This document shows, in pieces, positions 31,840 to 42,168 of a DNA stretch of 64,000 bases. This DNA comes from Nelumbo lutea (Eukaryota; Streptophyta; Magnoliopsida; Proteales; Nelumbonaceae). Both the position numbers and the translations under genes were made by a program. The notes under the pieces are model-generated. The model was not told where the DNA came from. It worked only from the letters and a program-made list of their open reading frames with translations, and ran no database searches. The first letter of the stretch is position 1; the number at the start of each line of letters is the position of its first letter. Location: the NCBI GenBank assembly GCA_022828595.1, contig JAKGHH010000002.1, positions 83,668,076 to 83,732,075 of the forward strand, given 5' to 3'.

Positions 31840-34412
31840 ATGGCAAACGGATCTTTTACAAAGCTTCTTGATCACAACAAACTTAAGGGCCCAAACTACG
31901 CCGACTGGTACAAGAACCTTATGCTGATCCTAGCTTCAGAAAAGCTGGACAAAGTGGCAAAGAATCCTGCCTCGGAGCGTCCGAGAGATAGGGCTTCTGA
32001 GGCCTGAAGGAGAGACTATCAGGAATGGGAGGAGAAAAACTCCCTAGCTCGGTGTTACATCATCGCCTCCTTGGACAACCCAATACAAAGGCAGTTCGAT
32101 CAGATCGAACTTGCCAAGGACATATTGGACAGCCAGAGGACAATGTATGAAGAGCAGAATCATTCTACTCGGCAAAAGGTTTTGAAGCAATTCATGACCA
32201 CTCAAATGTCCAAGGGCCAACAAGTTCACGACCATTGTCTTCGGATGATGGGTTACATCAACGAACTGGAGGCTCTTGGATCCGGGCTGGACCTCACAAC
32301 CCAGATAGACATGAACAAGCTGAATGTCAACTTGTAAGAGCTCAGCAATATGTTGCAAAGAGCTGAAGAACTGATTAAAAAGGATGAGCCTGTAGCTATG
32401 CTTGTTGAAGCTAGCAAAACGGGCAAGAGAAAGAGGAAGGCAAAGAAGCCTCGAAAGAAAGCCACCAAGGACAAAGCATCGGATGCCTGTCACTTCTGCA
32501 AGAAGACCGGCCACTGGAAATAGAATTGTCCTGTCTACCTGGAATCCAAGAAAGGTAACTTCAAAACTTGTGTTATAGAAATCAATTTATTGGTAGCTTC
32601 TGCATCCTAGTGTATTGACTCCGGGGCTTCAACTTATGCGTGTAACTCACTACAGGGGTTCAAGGTAAGCAAAAGGCTGAGTGAAGGAGAAGTCACTCTC
32701 TACTTGGGGACTACTGCAACTGTTGCAGCCACGACAATAGGAACCGTGGAGTTAATTTTTAGAGAAGGAAAAGTTGTACTGAAAGATTGTCTTTATGTAC
32801 AAAACTTAAGAAGAATTTTGATTTCTGTTTCAAAACTGTGTGCAGATGGTTATTCTATTTTCTTTAGTAATACGATTACTATTAAAAGAAATAACAGATT
32901 CATCGCATATGGGGAACTGGAGAATGGTCTCTATGTTCTACATCCTTCTCTAGAAACTAACATAACCGAAACTACGTCAGTTGAAATCCCCAAGAAGAGA
33001 GCCCATGATGCAATTAATCCCACGTGTCTGTGGCATTACGGACTTGGCCACATCGGTGTTGACCGAATCACAAGGTTGGTAAAGGATGGTCCTTTGGATT
33101 TTCTAACCGTAGAAGATCTTCCCACATGTGAGCCTTGCCTGCAAGGCAAGAGGATGAAACGACCATTTAACGGTAAGCCTGAAAGATGTACAGGCACACT
33201 TGACCTAATACATTCTGATGTATGTGGTCCCCTAAGTGTTAGGAAATGGAATCAACACGTGTATTTCATCACCTTCACAGATGATTTTTCACGATATGGT
33301 TACGTGTACCTAATGAGACACAAGTTTGAATCCTTTGAAAAGTTCAAAGAGTTTAGACAAGAGGTTGAGAAACAGTTGGGGAGAGAAATTAAAGCCCTTC
33401 GATCTGATCGAGATGGCGAGTATCTCTCTGATGAGTTCAGGGACTACTTAAAGGACAATGGGATAGTATCAAAATTAGCTCCCTGTCACACCACAACTTA
33501 ACGGTGTTTCAGAGAGATCTTGGAGAGGCCTCCTATATATTTGGTCTTCGACTCTATAGAGATAGATCGAAGCGGATAATAGGATTATCCCAATCTACCT
33601 ACATTGACAAAATAGTCAAAAAGATACAGCATAGAAAACTCCAAGAAAGGAAATTCTCCTTTCAGGCATGAAGTCACTCTCTCCAAGAAGATGTCTCTCA
33701 AGACTTCTGAGGAGATTGATGGCATGAAGGGCATTCCCTATGCCTCTGCCGTAGGGAGCATCATGTATGCCATGCTGTGCACTCGCCCCGACATTGCTCA
33801 GGCAGTGAGTGTAGTAAGCAGATTTCAAGTCAACCCAGGGCAGAAGCATTGGACTGCTGTGAAAAACATACTTAAGTACCTTCGAAGGACAAAAGAGTTT
33901 TGTCTAGTATTCAATGGTAGCTCACTACAGATCCAAGGGTATACAGATGCCAATTTCTAGTCGGATCCGAATGAAAGAAAGTCTACATCTGGATATGTTT
34001 TCACGATAGGATCGTGTGTTGTTTGTTGTCCAGCAAACAGGGGTCCAATGCAGACTCCACGACCGAGGCCGAGTACATTGCCGCAAGTGAGGTTGCCAAG
34101 GAAGCCGTGTGGATGAAGAAGTTCGTTCACAAGTTGGGAGTAGTTCCATCCAGCACATCACCCATCCCATTGTTGTGTGACAACAATGGAGCTATTGCTC
34201 AGGCTAAGGAGCCACAAGCCCACTCGAAGTCGAAGCACATCGAGAGGAAGTACCATGTACTGAGGGAGATTGTTGGTAGAGGGGACATCCTGATTCAGAA
34301 GGTAGCTTCAGCGGAAAATGTAGCAGACCCATTGACAAAGCCACTATCACAGAAATTGTTTGAGAAACACGTGGAAAGCATGGGACTCCGACTAGTACCT
34401 GATTGGACCTAA
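31840..34412 (+). pseudogene. Copia A gag-pol pseudogene with internal deletion
   Basis: Gag starts MANGSF at 31840. A TGA interrupts it near 32005 and a stop lies in the CCHC knuckle (32488-32530). The protease has CIDSGASTYACNS (about 32615-32655) with a stop just before it. Integrase is the best part: an open frame from 32704 to 33501 with the HHCC segment (WHYGLGH, CEPC) and all three catalytic positions (HSDVCG, FTDDFSRYG, RDGEYL). The frame then ends at CHTTT. The next bases (GAGATCTTGGAGAGGCCTCC) belong to late RT, so about 1.2 kb encoding the integrase tail and most RT motifs, including YVDD, is deleted. RNase H follows (RPDIAQA, GYTDANF, TTEAEYIA, LLCDNNGAI) to the TAA at 34410. Confidence 0.93.
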
Positions 34413-34416
34413 GTGC

Positions 34417-34426
34417 AAGTGGGAGC
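34417..34426 (+). promoter_or_regulatory. Polypurine tract (copia A)
   Basis: AAGTGGGAGC lies directly before the 3' LTR start TGCTAGACAG. The same tract precedes the 3' LTR of copia B, E and F (with small changes). Confidence 0.8.
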
Positions 34427-36375
34427 TGCTAGACAGTTTTGAATGCCCTTAGCTTCAATCAAAATGATGTACTTTATGAGTTTATGGTAAATGAATAAAA
34501 GTGCATATTTGACTCATGTTCCCTTGGTATGTTTTTGTGTGATACCCTTAAACTGGACACTTAATGAGATTCATGTTAGTTTAGAATGTTCACAGCCAGT
34601 GGGTCGATCTAGGGAGACCTATCCTGACAAGGCTGACACTGTGGTGCCACCAAGTCGGTTGGGGTGGCTTGTCTCAGCTACCAGGGTGAGACCTTAGGCA
34701 CACACTGTGTAGGATTAATTGAATCTTTGAACTGGACCAAATTTTCAGTATTGCCTTGGACCTTGGAGATTGATGGGCAAAACTAGAAAGTTACACCCGA
34801 CCCCTAGACTCGATTATGATACTGCACTAAGTGTCGGATTGGGCTGTCTTTGATGTACCAATCAGGGAGATCCTTAGCGGGGGTCAAAACCTGCGTATGT
34901 TGGGATAGTTTGAGAATTCATCTGAGTGGGTGATCATAGTGACAGGATCAGCCCCTTTGTTGGACAAAGGTAATGATCGGGGATGCACTCTCACTGATGG
35001 AAACCAAGACTGCCGGCAATCGATTTCAATTGTTGAGATTTGTTTTGCAAAATATACTTTATATGAGAAATAAAAGTATATATATTATGGTTTCGAAATG
35101 TTTGCAAAAAGGTTTTAATTCCCGGGATCCATACTTGAGAGAGTGCCACACTGTTCCTTGTAGCCGGGGGAGAGGTCCTCTCTTGTCGGGCAGTGTATGA
35201 TCATTATGGGTTAAGAGGTTAAGTGTAAGGCCATTGAGGATAATACTTGATGGGCTAATCTTGCATCTGCCCACAGTCCCTGGGTGTTATAAGGTGGTTT
35301 GGCCCAGGGACCACTTAGGGTAAGTGTTGGGCCCATAGAGCCCATCTGATGGGTTTCAGGGGGTGCACTGTCCATAATAGTGTATTCGGCCAGGCCTTAT
35401 AACAAAGGCTGGGCTGAACCCATGTGGCTGATGTGTAGATCAATGTTTGGGTCCCACACCATCCAAGGAATCCCAACTAGGCAGCAGTTTGGAAGGCTTG
35501 ATGAATACATAACCCGAAATGGGCCTTAAGCCCATTTCGAACTGGACTAATTTGATTAGTCTTTATGGGCCGAATTCTGAGATAAGATCAACTGATAGGA
35601 TTGGGCCCACACCCTATCTACTCAGAGAGTCCAAGATCTAAATGAGATTTAGATTTGGAAACTTTCTAATTAGATTAGGAACTGGTTGATCTAATCTACA
35701 GATAATATAAGGATTATCCCTTATCTTAAAGGGACTTCTAATCCAGATATGATTTGGGTTAGCAACTCCTAATGGGATTAGGAGCTGATCCCTTTAAGTC
35801 TATAAAAGGAAGAGGGGGCGGCAGCCTTTAGACACAACATCCAATAGACTCAAGTCTTGTCTTCAAAGCTGAGATCACAGAGGAGAGAATTCTGCACCCT
35901 GCAAATTCTTTCTAACCGCCTCCTTTCTGTAGTCGCCGCCTATAGCAGTTCAATCTCCATTGCTTGGCAGAAATCTAGATTGGATCTTATTCCAATCTTT
36001 TGGAGAAAAGATTGGTAGGAGTTGTATTCACAAGTCGTCCAGGTGATTCTTGGGAAGAATCAAGTTCTTAGGAAGGACACTGCTGATTCTGCTCCACCTT
36101 GCACTGCGCCATCTTCAGTGGGAGCAAATTTTGGTTTCTACCTTGGGCATGAACACCTCCATTGAGAGATTCTATTTCTCTGTATCAGGTATTATCTCTC
36201 TATCCTCCTTTTGGTTTAGATCTGGTTCAGTTTGTGGTTCAAGAATGATCCTTGAAAATGAGATTTTCTAAATAGGGAATTCGATTCCTAGTTGAAGGGA
36301 AAGAAAAATTTTTGAAATTCGCCCCCTTTATTCCACAATCTTGGGCGTCCATAAGATGGATTTCCTATCCCTTCA
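34427..36375 (+). repeat. 3' LTR of copia A
   Basis: 1,949 bases from TGCTAGACAG to CCCTTCA. It is collinear with the 5' LTR. Over the first 120 bases the two differ at about ten positions; elsewhere they look closer. A 17-base stretch CTTTTGGAGAAAAGATT near 36000 is present only here. TATA box TATAAAAG at 35801-35808. Confidence 0.93.
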
Positions 36376-36380
36376 CCTCT

Positions 36381-37239
36381 ACCCTTGAACTTCTCAAGAT
36401 CAACCTTCTGTCTTACCTGGTGGCAGAATCCAACCCCTTCTCAGGAGTCCATGTGTCCTTTTTATAGAGAAGGGTGAACACAACTGGGATTAGAGAGAAA
36501 GAAGGGGGTGGCAGCTGGGTTTTAGCAAAGTTATGAGCACCCTAGGATTTCTAATGAAGGGTTAGGATAGTTCTAGGGTGATCCTAGGGCTGAGAAGATA
36601 AGGAGAGGGCACCCAATATTATGTAGGGCTGAGATTTGAGCACCCAGAAATGAATGGAGGAGATTGAGGCACCTAGGGTTGAAAGGTGGAGGTTAAAAAG
36701 AGTAGGTGGCACCCTATAGTGGATGGCTCAGATAGAGGATGGGATGGAGGGCTGAGATCTAGTGGTTAGGGTCTTAATGGTGAGGATTAGAAGTTAGGTG
36801 GTGCCCTAGGGATTAAAAGCTACAAAGACAGTGCCCTAGAATGAATGGTAAAGATTAGAAGAGGTGGAGGGTGGAGATTAAACAACTAGGGTTGGCTAGG
36901 GTTTGCTAAGGATGAAAAGAATGGGTTAAAAGGTGCCCTAGGGTTTGCTAAGGAGAGGGGAGCATGCTAACACAGTAGGAGGGAAGCCATTTTGGGTTTA
37001 GAAAATAGGAGGCGCCCTCCTATTCTCAGTTCACAAAAACACCCCCTCTCTCAGCTGGACTTCACACCAGCTTCCCAAAAACTGCATTTCAGCCATGTAA
37101 CTTCCCAGTTTTCCATAGAAGTTGAACAAAGACCCTCAAAAATTGAATTTAACTGGGAAAAAAGGCACACTTTGACTATTCTAAGGCCGAAAATACCACT
37201 GAATTGATGCCCTTAAGGCATCAAACTACAAAGTTATCA
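36381..37239 (-). repeat. Athila-like 3' LTR, right segment
   Basis: Continuation of the left LTR after copia A, to AAAGTTATCA. A minus-strand TATA box (TATAAAAA, 36459-36466) matches the one at 42836-42843 in the other LTR. About 320 bases here (36583-36905), rich in GCCCTAGGG-like motifs, are absent from the other LTR. Confidence 0.85.
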
Positions 37240-37250
37240 CACCCCCCAAC
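37240..37250 (-). promoter_or_regulatory. Polypurine tract (Athila-like element)
   Basis: On the element strand GTTGGGGGGTG lies immediately before the 3' LTR start TGATAACTTT. It is the expected plus-strand primer. Confidence 0.75.
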
Positions 37251-38340
37251 ATAACCATTGCTAGTCCCTTAACAATGCAGCCTTAAAATTATACTGAGTA
37301 AAGAGATCATTCCCATTGCAAAGTTATCCCTGATAGAATTAGTCAGGCATCCTGATTCTAGAATTCTCAAACTCTATATAGATCGGTATTGGGCTTAAGG
37401 GGTAAAACCATCTTGTTTTGAATATTATAGAAGCTTGGCTTAAAAATCTTATATACCCTTCCATTTGCATATTGTCTTGATAAGTCAAGATTGATTTTTG
37501 AAATCAGGTGGGTATTCTTCTTATCATTTCTGACAGTGGATTTCTACCCATGAACTTGATATGCACACTTACTTTTTTTGTTACCTTCCACCATTTTACG
37601 TGAATCTCGACACTTGCCTTAGGTGAAGAGACCTGGTTACTAAGTGTTAGGTAAGTGTCTTTGGCATTCCCTTTTCCGTTTGACACGAATCTCAACACTT
37701 GACTTAGGTGAAGAGACCCAGTTACTAAGTCTAGGGTGTCCATTGACCTTTATTCTTCTTCTTTTCCCTCTATTTTTTTTTTGTTTTGCAGACATTGTTC
37801 AAGGTAGTCCACTATATCTAACAATTTTGAAGAACTTATGTCTAATTTCTCAATCTTTCTGTTTTTACTTTTACAGGGGAAGACTTGGGAGTATTTTCCA
37901 ATTTCTAAATGGTTTCGACAATATTCAAATGAGACCAATTTTGACTCCAATCACTTGCTACCAATTTCTACAAAATTCAATATTCTTTTATCAGTTTCCT
38001 TAACTTTTTTTGTTTGGGAATCTCTTTTAATGGAAAGAATTTTAAAATTTTTTAGTGAAATTTTAATTCTACAAATTTAAAGGCTTAGCTTCTAATTTTA
38101 TTTTCAAAATTTCATTTTTTTGTCTCTCTTTCTTCACCCCCAACTTAAATGCCATTGTCCCCAATGTCATGACTAGACTAATGCACAAAGGATTTGGGCC
38201 AAAGGGAACAATCAATAGGGTTTTCTTGAGGGGTTCAAAGTCTACCACCTGGTCTCGAATCAATAAAAGAAAAGCTCTAATCCTAAAAGTAATTGAAAAT
38301 TGCATTGGGTTGCCTCCCAACCAATGCTAAGTATAACTTA
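37251..38340 (-). other. 3' untranslated region of the Athila-like element
   Basis: On the element strand this begins after the gag-protease stop with GGTTGGGAGGCAACCCAATG and contains GACATTGGGGACAATGGC and a TTAAGTTGGGGGTGAAG block. In complete Athila elements such motifs lie downstream of the integrase end, so the whole RT-integrase block is missing between 38341 and this region. Two TAACCAGGTCTCTTCACCTAAG-like blocks (near 37620 and 37700) form a short direct duplication. Plus-strand frames (37644-38080) are antisense. Confidence 0.7.
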
Positions 38341-40160
38341 TTTAGTCAAACACATTCATGCACTTTCTTCATTTAAACTCTCCGACTCACTTTCATCTTT
38401 CGACAGACAAGGTTCAGATTGGGCTAACCAAGGTGTAGGCAGGGCATCTAAAAGATCATCCACTATATCCACCTTGCACTCATCTTCCCCTAGGTTTGGA
38501 TACTTAGAGGCACTAAAAACATTTAACCGGACTTTCTACTCCCCTAATGAAATGTCCATTTCTCCCAATTTACAGTTTGTATTAGCCGTTGCTAGAAATA
38601 GACATCTTAAGATTATCGGGATATGGTTTAGTTCCTCTATTGGGGTCATGTCTAGGATGGTAAAATCCATTGGGAAGTGACAACCCTCTACCCTAACAAT
38701 GACGTCCTCAATAACACTTTGAGGAGTCTTGACTGACCAATCAATGAGTTGTAGAATTATCGGGGTATGTTTTAACTCGTCGATCCTGAACCTATCATAA
38801 ATGGACAGAAGTAGATTTATACGGGCCCCAGGATCCAATAGGACCCAATAGGACCCAATTGAAGGTGAATCCAGAAATGACACAGCTTATGAGAGGAGCA
38901 CCGGGGTCTTTCATTTTTCGGGGAAGTTGGTTTAGGAGAGCTGCACTAACATTTGCCAGGAGCATTATTTTTTGTGGGGCCGATTGTGGCTCCATCGCTT
39001 GAGCATTATTTTCCTCTTTCAAGAACTTGGCATAAGTTGGAATATGTTGGATTGCATTAAGGACAGGGAAGTTAATATGGACTTCCCAACTCTCTTCGTT
39101 GTGAGTTTCTTTGTTCTTTTGCACCGACCCGGCTGTGAGTGTAGTTGGAAAGGAAACTACGGGTTGGTTCACTATAGAGTCTTCTTCTAAATTTTCTTTT
39201 CCTTTTTCATCCCCCCCGGCAACTTATGGTCTTCTTGCTCCTTTTCTTCTTCATTAACTCTCTTTTTCTCACATGGGCCCTCTAAAATCCTTCCACTCCT
39301 TAAGGTTGTAATAGCCTTGGTATTTTCAAGCTGAGGGTTCTTAGGAGGTGGTTAAATCTGCTATGGAGGAAAACCTGGTGGCTAATTTCTAGGGTTCGCA
39401 ACCGGTTGACTCGGTTGTTACCCTATTCCTCTTCTCACCTTGGCTTCAGCAAGCTGTCCGATTTGGCTCTCTAATCTACCAATGGATTATTAATAATTTA
39501 GAATCACTTGCTGAAGCTGCATGAATTGTTCATCTACTATACGGGTCTGAGGAGGTTGTGGGTAAGCTTGATAAGATTGGGCCGGTTGGTTCCTATGATA
39601 CATCCGCTAGAATTGGTTCTTCTCTTGTGGCCTCTAAAATTGTTGGGCCGTGGAATTAGATGGGTGGTACTGCTATTGGGACTGTATGTAGGTTTTACAT
39701 GGTTGAGCCAGTTGAGTCCTAGGGTAATCATTGTACTCACAGTGAGTCTGGGCTTTAGACCACTAAGAGTGCATATCTGGCAGGGTGGTTTCTTGGACTT
39801 GGGCCCTATAAGTGAAATTGGGCTGATTTTCCCACCCATGGTTATATGGGCAAAAGAATGGGTTAGCATTGGGTTGGAAAAATCTATTGGCTACATGTAC
39901 TTTGTCTAGAATGACTAGTTGACATGGGTCTGTTGCAGGGCACTGGCTAACATGATGGGTCGGGCTTGCACAGATGGAATATGTTGGATAGAATGACTAG
40001 GTTGGGTATGGGCCACTTTGTTGATGAAATGCAAGGACTTCATCAAGTCTTTGGGCCATCCCATTAATCCTATCCAGTTGTTGAGACACATAGTTCCAAT
40101 CTATCCATGGCTCAGGTTGGAAGTAGTTTCCCATTCCACAAACTCCGACCATTGAATTCA
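38341..40160 (-). pseudogene. Athila-type gag-protease pseudogene
   Basis: On the minus strand a frame starting near 40160 reads WNYVSQQLDRINGMAQRLDE, then CASPTHHVSQCP, NPFFCPYNHGWENQPNF, ITTLRSGRILEGP (near 39300), a domain VLNAIQHIPTYAKFLKE ... MKDPGAP (39172-38860), and the protease LLDPGARINLL (about 38820) with the D-x-G site and a PIILRCLFLATANT flap-like segment. It continues past a TAG as LNVFSASKYPNLGEDE and stops at 38341. The strings match Athila gag and protease. Several stops and one frameshift (38800-38880) break it. The amino-terminal capsid part and all RT, RNase H and integrase domains are absent. Confidence 0.85.
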
Positions 40161-40471
40161 TTTCATCTTATTTTGTTTTAACCACCATTTTTCTTCTTTT
40201 CTTTTTGAAATTTTAACTTCAAATTTGTTCAATAGGATGACAAGGTTGGGTATGGGCCACTTTGTTGACGAAATGCAAGGACTTGATCAAGTCTTTGGGC
40301 TATCCCATTAATCCAATCCAATTGTTGAGACACATGGTTCCGATCTATCCATGGCTTAGGTTGGAAGTAGTTCCCATTCCACAAACTCTGGCCATTGAAT
40401 TCATTTTATCTTATTTTGTTTTAACCACCTTTTTTCTTCTTATTTTTTTGAAATTTCAAATTTGAATTTCA
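39988..40471. repeat. Direct duplication of about 240 bp in gag
   Basis: The block from GACTAGGTTGGGTATGGGCC (39993) to the TTTTAACCACC/TTTTCTTCTT run is repeated from GACAAGGTTGGGTATGGGCC (40236). The copies differ at about one base in fifteen. The first copy carries the gag residues given for the pseudogene; the second lies in front of it, so the duplication adds a partial second copy of the same coding stretch. Confidence 0.85.
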
Positions 40472-42140
40472 AATTTAGATTTTGAAATTTAAATTCTACA
40501 ATTTAAACTGAAATTTGATTTTTTTTAATTTTTGATTTTTCATTTTTTTGAAATTTGAAATTTAAATTCAACTTCATATTTTGAAATTTAAATTCCTAAA
40601 ACTTAAATTCAAATTTAAATTTTTAATTTTTTTAAAAAATTGCAAGTAAATCAACTACACGATCTAGGGTTTCCTAAATAGCGGTTCAACTAATGTGAAT
40701 CCTTTTCGGTTCACTTGTAATTACACCACTTCCTTTGGTTAGCTAGGTAAGAGGTGGGGTTGTGGGAGGCTCCCTTTTCTCTCACAAGGACCTAATTAAG
40801 TAACCACAAAACCTGCTTAGGCGTAGCCGTTTAACCTCTTTCCTTAGACACCAACCACCGGTTATGGAGAGTAATTACAAGATTCCCTAAAATTCAGCAT
40901 ACCTTTGAACCAAGTGTGAGGTTCCCTAAAGGATCTTGCAATCCAAACATTAAATTAGGGTTAGGGCGAATCGCACATGAAGGGTCGTGATTTTTGGGCC
41001 AAGGAAGGGTGATAAAATCCCCACCTTATCTTATTTAAGTTGGATGCCCTTAAAATGGATTAACAGAAAGAGAAAATAAACACAACAAATGCAACTAATT
41101 ACAATGCATGAACAATTATTTCTAAAGTGCAATTCAGCAATATAACATAAAATAATAAAGCAACCTAAATAAGCAAAAGAAACAATTATAATAAAAAGAA
41201 AACCTAGCACATTCACAATTAACAAAATAATTTCAGCAATTAAATAAACCTATATGATGCATGCTCTAGAATATCAAACACTAAATGTTGGAATGCAAAT
41301 GCAAAAATTTTTAAATATTAATTAATTTTTTTATTTTTTATTTTTTAATTTTTTCTTGTTTTTTTTTTGAAATTCGAAATTTGAAATTTAAATTTTGGAA
41401 TTTGAATTCAAATTCAGATTCGAATTAAAATTAAAATTCAAATTCAAATTCAAATTCAAAATTTAAACTCAAATTCAAAAATTTAAACAATTTCCTATTT
41501 AATGATTAACTATTCAATTAAATAAATAAATAAAGGAAATTAAATAAGGCAACAATTAATTATAACAAACAGAAAATAAGAGAAATAATTATGCTAAAAA
41601 GATTAACAACTACCAAAATAAATTCTAACAAGAAAATTTCTATTCTAAAAATTAAACCAAAAATAAAATAAAGAAAAGAAAATTATGCAGCATTAAAAAA
41701 TAAAATAAAATAAATGATTTTTTTATCTGAAAATAAGAAAAACCTAAGAAAACAAAAATTCGAACAAGGAATTGAAATAAAGACAAAATAGATCTAGAAA
41801 CAAAACGAAAGAGAAATAACACTAAAAAGAATAAATCGGTTCTAAAAAAATTAATAAAAAAATTCAAAAATTACTATTCTACTAAAAAAAGAGTTCAAAA
41901 ATCAAAAATCAAAAATAAAAAATGAAACGGAATGACTACACATGAAACGCAATCCAATTAATTCTTCTCTTCTCTTCTCTCCCGTAGTCTGACAATGCTC
42001 CGGTACCCCACCTTTTGCTATTTCGTCCTACAGAATCAAAGAGAAACAATAATTAAAATAAGATGATAGATCAAGTAATCAAAAAAAATAAAAAAATGAT
42101 GAAACAAATTCAGAGAAAGCAAATAAAAAGTTTTCTCCAT
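40472..42140 (-). other. AT-rich leader of the Athila-like element
   Basis: No coding frame. At 40450-40650 and 41300-41480 the sequence is low-complexity, built from AAATTTGAAATTT/AAATTCAAATTC words with strong local self-complementarity. Between them is a middle part (40660-41000) with ordinary composition. The short minus-strand frames at 41225-41031 and 41867-41652 are hydrophobic by composition only. Confidence 0.6.
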
Positions 42141-42144
42141 TGCT

Positions 42145-42163
42145 TCCCCAGCAACGGCGCCAA
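42145..42163 (-). promoter_or_regulatory. Primer binding site of the Athila-like element
   Basis: The element strand reads TTGGCGCCGTTGCTGGGGA, five bases from the LTR end. This is the Athila/Tat-type primer site. A related but different form (TGGCGCCATTGTCGGGGAGC) occurs at 7594. Confidence 0.82.
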
Positions 42164-42168
42164 AAACT

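Larger units (their letters stand above)
28112..36375 (+). mobile_element. Copia A, complete ends, internally deleted
   Basis: The youngest insertion of the nest: 5' LTR 28112-30046, primer site, leader, gag-pol pseudogene, purine tract and 3' LTR 34427-36375, flanked by perfect CCTCT duplications (28107-28111, 36376-36380). The uninterrupted target survives in the other Athila-like LTR as CCTCT at 42753-42757, which confirms both boundaries. Its internal region of 4.38 kb lacks the end of integrase and most of RT. It therefore cannot copy itself, and the LTRs differ by several percent, so it is not very recent. Confidence 0.95.

Noticed and set aside
32704..33501. Intact integrase gene of copia A
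   Set aside because: The 265-codon frame is open, but it is an internal part of a polyprotein with stops upstream and a deletion right after it. I annotated it within the pseudogene.
37644..38080. Plus-strand frames with hydrophobic, membrane-like stretches
   Set aside because: They are antisense to the Athila-like 3' untranslated region; T-rich DNA produces Phe/Leu-rich translations.
39508..39909. 133-codon plus-strand frame
   Set aside because: It is the antisense of the Athila-type gag, whose residues are recognisable on the minus strand.
41031..41867. Short hydrophobic minus-strand frames, possible membrane peptides
   Set aside because: The DNA is A-rich low-complexity leader; Phe/Leu content follows from composition.
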